Under the pieces are notes generated by a model, which saw only the letters and a list, made by a program, of their open reading frames with translations, made no database searches and was not told where the DNA came from. DNA of 64,000 bases from contig CP053688.1 in NCBI GenBank assembly GCA_013200995.1, forward strand, positions 4,774,001 through 4,838,000, given 5' to 3'. Made by a program: the position numbers and the translations under genes. This document shows, one piece after another, positions 30,717 through 39,631 of the stretch. The first letter of the stretch is position 1. Each line of letters starts with the position of its first letter. The stretch comes from Arthrobacter citreus (GTDB taxonomy: Bacteria > Bacillota > Bacilli > Bacillales > Bacillaceae_G).

Positions 30717-30978
30717 ATTTGACTCTTCCTTTCATAAGCTCTTATTATATTTTCGATATGTTTGTTTCAAATTCCTTTGGCTTATTATGATTAAGCAAAT
30801 TGGAGGGGGAGAAATTAAATGTGGAGCCGAGAATTTTATCTACTATATAGGGAGAAAATACAAATAGATTAAATTGACAATTTTTATTATTTTTTTGATA
30901 AAAAATTTGCCGATTAAGAAGGAATTTTGCTGTTGTTTATCGAATTTTTAAAATATTAAGATAAACAGGGGGTTTAAT

Positions 30979-31449
30979 ATGTTAACTAAAAAAGCAAAGA
31001 TCGGACGAAAACTTGAAGACATTTCAATTGGAGAAAAATTAATTGTAACAGAACATATTGAAGAAAAACATATTTACTTATACCTGGCTTTAACAGGCGA
31101 TACAAATCCTTTATATACTCAATATAACTATGCTTCACAAACAAAATATAATAAACCAATCGTACCAAGCTTTATTATTAGCGGATTAGTTTCTGCAGCA
31201 GTTACAAAGCACTTACCTGGACCTGGAAGTCACGTTGTAAAAAAAGAACTTCAATTTGATCAACATATATACCACAATGAAACAATCTCAATTCATTTTG
31301 AAGTAGTCGATATTAATATAGAAAAAAATGAAGTAGAAATTAATGTAAGCGTTTTAAATAAAACGCAAACTGAAATTGCAACAGGAAAACTTACAGTTAT
31401 TCCACCTACAGTAAATCAATCAAATGCACTACTATATGAAAACTTTTAA
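30979..31449 (+). CDS. MaoC-like hotdog-fold protein
   Basis: Single hotdog domain of 156 aa resembling the MaoC/R-specific enoyl-CoA hydratase family. The hydratase signature D-x-N-P-x-H appears as GDTNPLYTQ (D41, Y46): the aspartate is kept but the catalytic histidine is tyrosine, so hydration of enoyl-CoA is uncertain. A thioesterase-like or acyl-binding role is possible. Start ATG follows AGGGGG. Its position between mdh and phoP is compatible with other bacilli as far as I recall. Confidence 0.8.
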   Translation: MLTKKAKIGRKLEDISIGEKLIVTEHIEEKHIYLYLALTGDTNPLYTQYNYASQTKYNKPIVPSFIISGLVSAAVTKHLPGPGSHVVKKELQFDQHIYHNETISIHFEVVDINIEKNEVEINVSVLNKTQTEIATGKLTVIPPTVNQSNALLYENF

Positions 31450-31477
31450 AAAGAATGTCAAAAGACATTCTTTTTTT
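31448..31477 (+). terminator. MaoC-like gene terminator
   Basis: Stem AAAAAGAATGTC / GACATTCTTTTT with a four-base loop, starting at the stop codon, followed by T residues. Confidence 0.9.
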
Positions 31478-31686
31478 CTTTCTGTGAAGCTAGCTTTATT
31501 ACCAATACAGCCTCATGAGTTAAAAAGATTAAAATCCCACTCACTTATTAACTCATGACCCCTCCATGATTATGCTAACAACGTCTCCATGTTCAATAGC
31601 ATACTCCAATCCTTACTTGAGTATCTAATTTTCATATCCGCAGTTTTTACTACTAAGCATTAAACTGCCCGACTTACTTTTAAAGT
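31478..31686. other. intergenic region before phoP
   Basis: No open frame with a ribosome binding site and no clear hairpin are visible in this stretch; the phoP promoter follows it. Confidence 0.5.
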
Positions 31687-31715
31687 TTTACGTCTGAATA
31701 AATTTCTAGTATGAT
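31687..31715 (+). promoter_or_regulatory. candidate phoPR promoter
   Basis: TTTACG and TATGAT separated by 17 bases, about 75 bases before the phoP start codon. Confidence 0.5.
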
Positions 31716-31791
31716 TAAAAATAGATAAATATAAAAAAATAAGATACAAAATGGATGAGGGTTTAACATTAACCTGGAGGAATATAAACAA

Positions 31792-32508
31792 ATGAACAAT
31801 AAAATTCTTGTAGTAGACGATGAAGAGCATATCTTAACCTTAATCAAATTCAACTTAGAACAAGCTGGATTTCAAGTCGTTACGGCAACTGATGGTGATG
31901 CAGGTTTACAAAAAGCGATTGAAGAGAAGCCAGAATTAATTGTTCTAGATTTAATGCTACCAAAAAAAGATGGCATGGAAGTATGTAAAGAATTACGATT
32001 ACAAAGAAATACGACGCCTATTTTAATGGTAACCGCAAAAGATGACGAATTTGATAAAGTTTTAGGACTTGAGCTTGGCGCAGATGATTATATGACAAAA
32101 CCATTTAGCCCAAGAGAAGTTGTAGCACGCGTAAAGGCTATTTTACGAAGAAGTAAAATTACGGAAACACCGGTACAGTCTAACGACGATACTGATACGC
32201 TAATAATTGGAGATTTGAAAATTTTACCCGAGTACTATGAAGCGTATTTCCAAGGTGAAAAACTGGAGTTAACGCCTAAAGAATTCGAGTTATTATTATA
32301 TTTAACCAAAAATAAAGGTAGGGTATTAACTCGAGATCAATTATTAAGCGCAGTTTGGAATTATGATTTTGCAGGTGATACTAGAATAGTCGACGTTCAT
32401 ATAAGTCATTTAAGAGAAAAAATAGAACTAGACTCTAAAAAACCAGTTTATATTAAAACGATTCGTGGATTAGGTTATAAATTAGAGGAACCTAGACTGA
32501 ATGAGTAA
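31792..32508 (+). CDS. phoP: phosphate-response regulator PhoP
   Basis: OmpR-family response regulator, 238 aa. The receiver domain (1-about 120) has the acidic pair DDEEH, the phosphoacceptor in LDLMLP (D53), and the conserved TAK and K of DYMTKPF. The winged-helix DNA-binding domain covers about 140-235. When phosphorylated by PhoR under phosphate limitation it binds tandem TTAACA-like boxes. The gene overlaps phoR by eight bases. A candidate PhoP-box array lies directly after the operon. Confidence 0.96.
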   Translation: MNNKILVVDDEEHILTLIKFNLEQAGFQVVTATDGDAGLQKAIEEKPELIVLDLMLPKKDGMEVCKELRLQRNTTPILMVTAKDDEFDKVLGLELGADDYMTKPFSPREVVARVKAILRRSKITETPVQSNDDTDTLIIGDLKILPEYYEAYFQGEKLELTPKEFELLLYLTKNKGRVLTRDQLLSAVWNYDFAGDTRIVDVHISHLREKIELDSKKPVYIKTIRGLGYKLEEPRLNE

Positions 32509-34261
32509 GCTAAATCGAAAATTGCTCTATGGATTTTCCGCAATTATTATTGTGATCCTTGCAATTTTAGGAATCATATTAGGGCAAATATTTAAATCGT
32601 TTTATTTAACAAACTTTGATCAAAGGATTGCGCGCGAAACAAACTTAATTGCTTCGATAATGGAGTCAAATACACCATTAACTAGTAATATTTCTGATCA
32701 AACGTTAAAGAAAATAGCAAAGGACTTAAATATAGATGTTTTGTTATTTGATGACAAGCACAATCTTATTGCTAAATCTAGCAATGCAGATTTAACTATT
32801 GCATCAGAAAGTTTAAATTCTTATTTTGAACAGCTTGATAAAGTAAAGAAAGCAGCTAAATTTAGCGAAAAAGAATCTGGAGTTAAGTTTTATGGAAAGA
32901 AAATTACAAATCCAAATGGGAATAAGCAATTTTTAATAGTTGATTATTCAACGAAGTCAATCAAAGAAGTATATAGTAGTATTTGGGTGCTGCTATTTTC
33001 TTTATTAGGTTTTGTGTTATTTGCCATTATTATTTTATTAATACGATATTCCCATCAATTTTCAAAACCGATTGAGGATATCACCCAAGTTGCCATTGAA
33101 TTATCTAAAGGGAATTATAAAGCTAGAACATTGACTGAAAGTAATGAATCAACAACTGTTTTAAGTCAGGCAATGAATGTACTAGCAAAAAATTTGCAGG
33201 AAATGACCATGCAACAAGAGATGCAGCAAGATCGATTAAACACGCTGATCCATAATATTGGTAGTGGTGTCGTTTTAATTAATAGTAGAGGCCACGTTAA
33301 TTTAATTAATAAAACGTATCGAGAGACATTTAAAGTGGACTCGAGAAGTATTTTAGGTGAACTTTATTATGATGCATTTAAACATAAAGAAGTAATCGAA
33401 ATCGTAGAAGAAATCTTCTTAAAAGAAATAAAAGTTAGGAAGCAAATTATTCTACCATTATCAATTGAAAGAAAACATTTTGAAATTTATGGTGCTCCAA
33501 TTATTGGGATTAATCATGAATGGAAAGGTATTGTTCTTGTTTTTCATGACATAAGTGAATTAAAGAAACTAGAGCAAGTTCGTAAAGATTTCTTTGCAAA
33601 TGTTTCTCATGAACTGAAAACACCGATTACGTCTATTAAAGGTTTTACTGAAACTCTTCTAGATGGTGCAATGGAAAGTGAAGAGTTATGTAAAAACTTC
33701 TTATCGATTATATTAACGGAAAGTGACCGTATGCAAACACTGATTCAAGATTTATTAGACTTATCTAAAATAGAGCAGCAGAATTTTAAATTAGACCTTG
33801 CAGAAGTTTCGGTAAAACAAGTCATTGAAGATGTTCATCAAATGATGAATCAAAAGGCATTAGAGAAAAATATAGAATTTAAATTATATTTGAATAGTCC
33901 ATTAGTGGTTAATGCCGATGCGTTAAGATTAAAACAAGTATTTATCAATTTAGTGGATAATGCGATTCATTACACTCCAGCTGGTGGCAAAGTATTTGTT
34001 ACTGCTGTTGAGGCTGATGATCATATTGTAATAAAAGTTAATGACACAGGAGTAGGAATAGGGAAAGAAGAGATTTCTCGTATTTTCGAACGTTTTTACC
34101 GGGTAGATAAAGCAAGAAGTAGAAACTCCGGTGGAACTGGTTTAGGACTAGCTATTGTGAAGCATCTCGTTGAAGCTCATAAAGGTAAAGTCGAAGTAGA
34201 AAGTAAACTAGGTCATGGGACATCATTTATTGTAACGTTAAATAAAAATACTTCAATTTGA
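32501..34261 (+). CDS. phoR: phosphate sensor histidine kinase PhoR
   Basis: Membrane histidine kinase, 586 aa. Transmembrane helices at about 10-31 and 160-182 enclose an extracytoplasmic sensor domain; then HAMP (about 183-235), PAS (about 245-350), HisKA with FFANVSHELKTPITS (H370), and HATPase with N box (FINLVDNAIHYTP), G1 (VNDTGVGIG), F and G2 (GGTGLGLAI) boxes. Translationally coupled to phoP by overlap. Confidence 0.96.
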   Translation: MSKLNRKLLYGFSAIIIVILAILGIILGQIFKSFYLTNFDQRIARETNLIASIMESNTPLTSNISDQTLKKIAKDLNIDVLLFDDKHNLIAKSSNADLTIASESLNSYFEQLDKVKKAAKFSEKESGVKFYGKKITNPNGNKQFLIVDYSTKSIKEVYSSIWVLLFSLLGFVLFAIIILLIRYSHQFSKPIEDITQVAIELSKGNYKARTLTESNESTTVLSQAMNVLAKNLQEMTMQQEMQQDRLNTLIHNIGSGVVLINSRGHVNLINKTYRETFKVDSRSILGELYYDAFKHKEVIEIVEEIFLKEIKVRKQIILPLSIERKHFEIYGAPIIGINHEWKGIVLVFHDISELKKLEQVRKDFFANVSHELKTPITSIKGFTETLLDGAMESEELCKNFLSIILTESDRMQTLIQDLLDLSKIEQQNFKLDLAEVSVKQVIEDVHQMMNQKALEKNIEFKLYLNSPLVVNADALRLKQVFINLVDNAIHYTPAGGKVFVTAVEADDHIVIKVNDTGVGIGKEEISRIFERFYRVDKARSRNSGGTGLGLAIVKHLVEAHKGKVEVESKLGHGTSFIVTLNKNTSI

Positions 34262-34264
34262 TAA

Positions 34265-34318
34265 TTTACACATATTTTACAGTAGATTTAATAATCATTA
34301 ATAAAAACTTGTTATAGT
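34265..34318 (+). promoter_or_regulatory. candidate PhoP-activated promoter (four boxes plus -10)
   Basis: Four hexamers TTTACA (34265), TTTACA (34276), TTTAAT (34287) and TTAATA (34298) are spaced exactly 11 bases apart, the spacing of Bacillus PhoP boxes. A -10 element TATAGT follows at 34313-34318 with no good -35 box. With a start near 34325 the boxes span about -60 to -22, the arrangement known for PhoP-activated promoters. A caveat is that TTTAA-rich words are common in this DNA. Confidence 0.55.
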
Positions 34319-34324
34319 AATGAT

Positions 34325-34388
34325 GAAAACCCCTTCATCCAAGGTGTTGTCTTCAAACCGGAAGTATTGATACTTCCGGGATTTTTTA
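34325..34388 (+). ncRNA. candidate PhoP-dependent small RNA
   Basis: The inferred transcript of about 64 bases runs from the promoter above to a strong terminator and has no open frame with a ribosome binding site. A C-rich segment near its 5' end (ACCCCTTCATCC, 34329-34340) is complementary to AAGGGG-type ribosome binding sites, a pattern seen in base-pairing small RNAs of Bacillus. The alternative is that this is only the phoPR 3' untranslated region and terminator. Confidence 0.4.
34358..34388 (+). terminator. terminator after phoPR / candidate small RNA
   Basis: Perfect ten-base stem CCGGAAGTAT / ATACTTCCGG with a two-base centre, then GATTTTTT. Confidence 0.9.
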
Positions 34389-34731
34389 TTTGAAAAGAAA
34401 AATCAAAATAAGTGTAATTACAGATACGCCTCAATATTCTTCTAATGGCCTAGCCAGTCAGCGGATTTTCTTTGGTAGATCAGTTTTATATTTTTATCAA
34501 CCTGTCCATACTAGAGGATACCTTTTTTTATTGCATATTCAGAAAGTATAAATTGGATCGTACTCGATGTGGTAGCCAATTTTAAGAATAAAGTATAAGT
34601 ACAACTAAGCTCCTACCTTCGTCAAAAAAAGGCTTGTCAGTCGACAAAGTTTTCTTTATGAGATTATGTTACTTTTATAATTTTTGGGGAAATTATGTGT
34701 AGTAGAATCATACATCGGAGGTTGATTATTG
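34389..34731. other. intergenic region between phoPR and the DUF4177 gene
   Basis: A TTG-started frame of 53 codons (34390-34551) has no ribosome binding site and begins in the terminator tail, so it is not called. A possible promoter TTGTCA-17 bases-TATGAG lies near 34635-34663. Confidence 0.45.
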
Positions 34732-34911
34732 ATGTACGAATATGAATTTGTAAAAGTAAACACTAAGTCTTCAAATCGTCATTATTATGATGTAGTTGGA
34801 AACTATGCTAAAAGTGGTTGGCGTCTTCACCAAGTTGTCGACAGCCAACAAGCGATTGAAGGAGCTAGTGTTGAACTGATTTTTGAAAGAGAAATACTCG
34901 ATTTCGAATAA
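34732..34911 (+). CDS. DUF4177-like small protein
   Basis: Small soluble protein of 59 aa (60 if the TTG at 34729 is used); both starts are within reach of GGAGG. The sequence MYEYEFVKV with a later SGWRLHQVV and ELIFERE matches the small DUF4177 fold, a beta-hairpin plus helix with a conserved GW. Function unknown. Followed by a long hairpin. Confidence 0.75.
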   Translation: MYEYEFVKVNTKSSNRHYYDVVGNYAKSGWRLHQVVDSQQAIEGASVELIFEREILDFE

Positions 34912-34915
34912 ATAC

Positions 34916-35014
34916 AGAGGTAGTTTTTGATTCATTCTAAAAGTCATATATTATTCAACTTTCATCTGAGTGAATAAATACTTTTAAATGGTAAATCAAA
35001 GACGACCTCTTTTT
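34916..35014 (+). terminator. long inverted repeat acting as terminator
   Basis: Two arms of nearly 30 bases (beginning AGAGGTAGTTTTTGATT and ending AATCAAAGACGACCTCT) pair with a few mismatches around a loop of about 40 bases, then TTTT. It is much longer than the other terminators in the window. Confidence 0.6.
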
Positions 35015-35256
35015 CTTTTATGTGTAGTTCATGTTAAAATAGTAGGGCAGGGCTTTGGGAAGGAAATAAATACCAAAGTTCAATTTCAAATAAGTTATTT
35101 GTTTTCGTTATTAGATTAAAGATTTCATGAAAAAGAATTTACATAAAAAGTTGAACTTTTATTAAGAGAAGGATAAGGGAATTTAGGCAAGGTGGGTATT
35201 AATAACATATCAAGAGCTGGGATGATTACCCTGAAGTTAAGAAAGGGGATTTATTT
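35015..35256. other. leader region before polA
   Basis: No gene or clear structure recognised; AAAGGGG near the end is the polA ribosome binding site. Confidence 0.4.
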
Positions 35257-37881
35257 TTGAAGAATAAGTTGGTTTTGATTGATGGGAATAGTATTGCCTA
35301 TAGGGCTTTCTTTGCATTGCCTTTATTGAGTAATGATAAAGGTGTTCATACGAATGCGATTTATGGTTTTACAATGATGTTGTTGAAAATTCTTGAGGAT
35401 GAAAAACCGAGTCATATGCTTGTTGCATTTGATGCTGGGAAAACTACATTTAGACATAGTACATTTAAAGAGTATAAAGGTGGAAGACAGAAGACTCCAC
35501 CAGAGTTAAGCGAACAGTTTCCACTTGTTCGTCAACTATTAGATACTTATGGAATTGCACGTTATGAATTAGATAATTACGAAGCGGATGATATTATTGG
35601 AACACTTGCAGGACAAGCGTCAAAAGATGAATATGAAGTAAAAGTCATCTCTGGAGATCGAGATTTATTACAGTTAGTTGATGACCGTATTACAGTAAGT
35701 ATGACTAAAAAGGGAATTACTGAAGTAGAGGAATATAATCCGGCTGCAATACATGAAAAGTATGAGATTTCACCTGAGCAAATTATTGATATGAAAGGTT
35801 TAATGGGTGATAAATCAGATAATATACCTGGTGTTCCAGGGATTGGTGAAAAAACTGCAATTAAGCTCTTAAAGCAGTATCAAACTGTAGAGGGCCTATA
35901 TGAACATTTGGATGAAGTAAGTGGGGCTAAGCTTCTTCAAAATTTAAGTGAGAATAAAGAACAAGCTCTAATGAGTAAACAATTAGCAACAATCAATAAA
36001 AACTCGCCAATCGAACTGACTGTAAATGATACTATGCTTCCTGAAGCAGATGTGAATAAGGTGGCAGAGTTTTTTAAATCTCTCGGTTTTACTTCTTTAT
36101 TAGCTAAATTGGATCTAACGGAATCAGTCGAAGAACTAGAAGAGATAAAGTATGATGTACTTGATTCAATCGAAGAAAAACACTTAGCAAATCATTCAAG
36201 TTTAATCGTGGAAATGATTGGTGAAAATTATCACTCGGAACAAATTCAAGGCTTTGGACTTTCAAATGAAAATGGCCATTTCTTCATTCCGACATCTGTT
36301 GGATTAGAGTCAGATTTGTTTAAAAAGTGGCTTGAGGATGAGCGTGTTGAAAAGAATGTATATGATGCGAAAGGTGCATATGTTGCACTAAAGTGGAGAG
36401 GAATCGATTTAAAGGGAGTTAATTTCGATCCGTTACTTGCTTCATATATATATGACCCAGCACAGTCTAATAAAGAATTTGCTGATATCGTAAATGGTAA
36501 AATTGATTTTTCAATTCAAACCGCAGAATCAATTTACGGTAAAGGGGCAAAACAAGCGCAGCCATCTCAAGAAGTTTTAGCCGAGTATATCGTTCGCAAA
36601 TCGATTGCTATTAGTAAGTTAGAAGAAACACTTGAAGAGTCATTACGAAAAAATAGTCAATATGAACTATTAACTGAGTTAGAATTACCATTAACGTTTA
36701 TTTTAGGTGATATGGAATTTGAAGGAGTAACAGTTAGAGAAGAGACTCTTCGTACGATGGGTTCAGAGCTAGCTAATACATTAAAAGTACTTGAAGAAAA
36801 TATTTATGAGCTAGCTGGTGAGAAGTTCAATATTAATTCGCCTAAACAATTAGGTGTTATATTATTTGAGAAATTAAATTTGCCGTCTGGTAAAAAAACA
36901 AAAACAGGTTATTCGACTTCTGCTGATGTCCTTGAAAAATTAGAATCAGAACATGAAATTATTCGATTAATTCTTCATTATCGACAAGTTGGAAAATTGA
37001 ATTCCACATACGTCGAGGGATTATTAAAAGTAATCAATCAGACAGATTCGAAGGTTCATACTCGCTTTAATCAAGTATTGGCACAAACAGGTCGTTTAAG
37101 CTCAATTGATCCTAACCTTCAAAACATCCCGATTCGATTAGAAGAAGGTAGAAAAATTAGGAAAGCTTTTGTAGCATCAAAAAAAGATTGGGTGATTTTT
37201 GCAGCTGATTATTCACAGATTGAGTTAAGGGTATTGGCTCATATAGCGCAAGATGATAATTTAATGGAAGCATTTAAAAACGATTTTGATGTTCATACAA
37301 AAACTGCAATGGATGTTTTTCATGTAAATGCAGATGAAGTGACAAGCAATATGAGAAGACAAGCAAAAGCTGTTAACTTCGGGATCGTGTACGGAATTAG
37401 TGATTATGGTTTATCACAAGGATTAGGTATTACAAGAAAAGAAGCAGGTATATTTATTGAAAAATACTTTGCTAGTTTTCCAAAAGTAAAAGATTATATG
37501 TCAGATATCGTTCAAAAAGCTAAGTTAGATGGATTTGTAAGTACAATTTTAAATAGACGTCGTTATATTCCTGAAATTACAAGCTCTAATTTTAATGTCC
37601 GTGGATTTGCTGAAAGAACAGCGATGAATACGCCTATTCAAGGAAGTGCTGCGGATATTATTAAAAAGGCAATGATTTTACTAGATGAACGACTTAAAGC
37701 AGAAAAACTTCAAGCAAAATTAATTTTACAAGTACACGATGAATTAATTTTAGAAGCACCTAAAGAAGAATTAGCAACCTTAGAAAAATTAGTTCCAGAA
37801 GTAATGGAGCATGCAGTCGAATTATTAGTACCACTAAAGGTTGACTATAATTCTGGAGAATCTTGGTTCGAAGCAAAATAA
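35257..37881 (+). CDS. polA: DNA polymerase I
   Basis: DNA polymerase I, 874 aa, for Okazaki fragment processing and repair. The 5'-3' exonuclease domain (1-about 290) has LIDGNSIAYRAF and SGDRDLLQL with its acidic cluster. The middle domain (about 300-465) is a 3'-5' exonuclease fold that lacks the DxE and YxxxD catalytic pattern, as in other Bacillus enzymes, so no proofreading is expected. The polymerase domain has motif A AADYSQIELRVLAH (D651), the finger motif RRQAKAVNFGIVYG and motif C QVHDELILE. Start TTG 35257 after AAAGGGG. Confidence 0.97.
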   Translation: MKNKLVLIDGNSIAYRAFFALPLLSNDKGVHTNAIYGFTMMLLKILEDEKPSHMLVAFDAGKTTFRHSTFKEYKGGRQKTPPELSEQFPLVRQLLDTYGIARYELDNYEADDIIGTLAGQASKDEYEVKVISGDRDLLQLVDDRITVSMTKKGITEVEEYNPAAIHEKYEISPEQIIDMKGLMGDKSDNIPGVPGIGEKTAIKLLKQYQTVEGLYEHLDEVSGAKLLQNLSENKEQALMSKQLATINKNSPIELTVNDTMLPEADVNKVAEFFKSLGFTSLLAKLDLTESVEELEEIKYDVLDSIEEKHLANHSSLIVEMIGENYHSEQIQGFGLSNENGHFFIPTSVGLESDLFKKWLEDERVEKNVYDAKGAYVALKWRGIDLKGVNFDPLLASYIYDPAQSNKEFADIVNGKIDFSIQTAESIYGKGAKQAQPSQEVLAEYIVRKSIAISKLEETLEESLRKNSQYELLTELELPLTFILGDMEFEGVTVREETLRTMGSELANTLKVLEENIYELAGEKFNINSPKQLGVILFEKLNLPSGKKTKTGYSTSADVLEKLESEHEIIRLILHYRQVGKLNSTYVEGLLKVINQTDSKVHTRFNQVLAQTGRLSSIDPNLQNIPIRLEEGRKIRKAFVASKKDWVIFAADYSQIELRVLAHIAQDDNLMEAFKNDFDVHTKTAMDVFHVNADEVTSNMRRQAKAVNFGIVYGISDYGLSQGLGITRKEAGIFIEKYFASFPKVKDYMSDIVQKAKLDGFVSTILNRRRYIPEITSSNFNVRGFAERTAMNTPIQGSAADIIKKAMILLDERLKAEKLQAKLILQVHDELILEAPKEELATLEKLVPEVMEHAVELLVPLKVDYNSGESWFEAK

Positions 37882-38013
37882 TATCGAGCGTGTTTACAAT
37901 CTAGATTAGGAAATGCATGAATAGAAAAAGTAAGTGCAATTTTCTAGTAAGGATAATGAAATCAATACCAATAGTACTTATACAGTTAAATTAATAGATA
38001 GGATGAAAATTGT

Positions 38014-38847
38014 ATGCCTGAGTTACCGGAAGTCGAAACCGTTAGACGAACTTTATTGGACTTAGTAGTAGGAAAAACAATCTCGGCAGTAATCGTCTCA
38101 TGGGGAAAAATCATTAAGAAACCTAGTGAAGTTGAAGAGTTTCAGATTTTACTAAAAGGTCAAACTGTAGAAAATATTAATCGTCGAGGTAAGTTTCTTC
38201 TTTTTCAATTAAGTGATTTCACACTTGTTTCTCATTTAAGAATGGAAGGGAAATTTCGAGTTTTCCCTACCGAAGAACCTGTAGCACCTCATACTCATGT
38301 GCGTTTTCTATTTGATGATGGCACGGAACTTCGATATCAAGATGTACGCAAATTCGGGACGATGCATTTGTTTAATAAAGGTGAAGAAAGTGAAGGGCCC
38401 CCACTTGCTAAGTTAGGGCCAGAGCCATTTTCGGATGAGTTTACTCCGGAGTACATGAAAGAAAAACTTAAAAATACAAATCGAAAAATTAAAGTCGTGT
38501 TATTAGATCAGGAATTGGTGGTCGGTTTAGGCAATATTTACGTTGATGAGGTTTTATTTAGGGCTATGATTCACCCGGAAACACCTGCATCATCTTTAAA
38601 ACCAAAACAAATAAAATTACTTGCCGAAACAATAACAGAAACATTAAAAGAAGCTGTAAATTTAGGTGGAAGTACAATTCGTTCTTATGTAAATTCGCAA
38701 GGGAAAATAGGAACCTTTCAAGATATTATTAAAGTGTATGGCCGAAAAGGATTGGAATGTCATAATTGTGGCCAACCGATCGAGAAGATAACAGTGGGTG
38801 GCAGGGGTACTTCTTTTTGTCCGGTTTGTCAGCCTAAAAAAAATTAA
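38014..38847 (+). CDS. mutM: formamidopyrimidine-DNA glycosylase MutM
   Basis: Base-excision repair glycosylase/AP lyase, 277 aa, removing 8-oxoguanine and Fapy lesions. The N-terminus PELPEVETVRRTL supplies the catalytic Pro and Glu; K at about 60 (INRRGKFLLF) is the conserved lysine; the H2TH region has GLGNIYVDE; the C-terminal zinc finger is C-x2-C...C-x2-C (CHNC, CPVC). It follows polA by 132 bases, the conserved order for repair genes in this cluster. Confidence 0.97.
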   Translation: MPELPEVETVRRTLLDLVVGKTISAVIVSWGKIIKKPSEVEEFQILLKGQTVENINRRGKFLLFQLSDFTLVSHLRMEGKFRVFPTEEPVAPHTHVRFLFDDGTELRYQDVRKFGTMHLFNKGEESEGPPLAKLGPEPFSDEFTPEYMKEKLKNTNRKIKVVLLDQELVVGLGNIYVDEVLFRAMIHPETPASSLKPKQIKLLAETITETLKEAVNLGGSTIRSYVNSQGKIGTFQDIIKVYGRKGLECHNCGQPIEKITVGGRGTSFCPVCQPKKN

Positions 38848-38905
38848 CATAAGGTTCCTTTCTTTCATACTATAACAAGAGTACGAAAGAGAGGAGCCTA
38901 TTTTT

Positions 38906-39556
38906 ATGGTAAATATGCTATCATTAATACTACTAGCATGCGCGCTAAGTTTAGATAGCTGCAGTGTTGGATTTACTTATGGACTTCGAAAAGTAAGAAT
39001 TCCTTTAAAATCAATTATTACAATTGCATCTTGTTCAGGGATTATACTAATGACATCAATGGGCATTGGGCATGCAATTACAGACTTTTTCTCACCAGTA
39101 ATCGCTAAAAGAATCGGAGGAATTGTACTTGTAGGTATAGGTTTGTGGGTACTTTTTCAATTTTACCGATCGAATAAAAACGCTAGTTCAGCAGCGGAAG
39201 AAAAAAATGAGATTGAAGATAAAGGGATTGACTGGGAATTTGAAATTTTAGGTGTGGTCGTAAAAATATTAAAGAAGCCTACAACTGCAGATATAGATCG
39301 TTCTGGAAGTATTAATGGATTGGAAGCGTTGTTACTTGGTTTTGCACTTTCACTTGATGCATTTGGTGCTGGGATCGGTGCATCATTACTTGGATTTTCT
39401 CCATTATTGACAGCATTTGTAACATCAACTGCTAGTGCATTATTTTTATTATTTGGTATGAAATTAGGAAATGTGTTATCGAAAACATTATGGCTTCAAA
39501 AATTAACTTTTTTACCAGGCATATTTTTAATATTAATTGGATTATTGAAGATGTAA
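38906..39556 (+). CDS. ytaF: sporulation membrane protein YtaF (MntP-like)
   Basis: Membrane protein of 216 aa with about six helices in two related halves. Each half carries an acidic motif in a helix (LACALSLDSCSVGF at about 8-21; LGFALSLDAFGAGIGAS at about 147-163), as in the MntP manganese exporter superfamily. A hydrophilic loop (about 90-135) joins the halves. B. subtilis ytaF is a sporulation-associated gene between mutM and coaE, as here. ATG follows GAGAGGAG. A transported ion is only inferred. Confidence 0.88.
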   Translation: MVNMLSLILLACALSLDSCSVGFTYGLRKVRIPLKSIITIASCSGIILMTSMGIGHAITDFFSPVIAKRIGGIVLVGIGLWVLFQFYRSNKNASSAAEEKNEIEDKGIDWEFEILGVVVKILKKPTTADIDRSGSINGLEALLLGFALSLDAFGAGIGASLLGFSPLLTAFVTSTASALFLLFGMKLGNVLSKTLWLQKLTFLPGIFLILIGLLKM

Positions 39557-39567
39557 TAAATATACTG

Positions 39568-39610
39568 AAAGAGTGTATCCGAATGGATTTTTTCCATTTG
39601 GGCCTCTTTA
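39568..39610 (+). terminator. weak hairpin between ytaF and coaE
   Basis: AAAGAG/CTCTTT outer stem and CCGAATGGA/TCCATTTGG inner stem, followed by a poor T tract. It may reduce rather than stop read-through into coaE. Confidence 0.45.
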
Positions 39611-39631
39611 TTTAGTGAGGAGAATTATAAC

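Noticed and set aside
30616..30867. 83-codon plus-strand frame between the hypothetical gene and the MaoC-like gene
   Set aside because: No ribosome binding site and poor codon pattern; it lies opposite the better-supported 31-residue membrane peptide frame.
31759..31775. TTTAACATTAACC before phoP as a PhoP autoregulation site
   Set aside because: The two TTAACA-like words are adjacent rather than 11 bases apart, so they do not fit a PhoP box array.
34390..34551. TTG-started frame of 53 codons after the phoPR terminator
   Set aside because: No ribosome binding site, starts in the terminator tail, and the product resembles nothing known.
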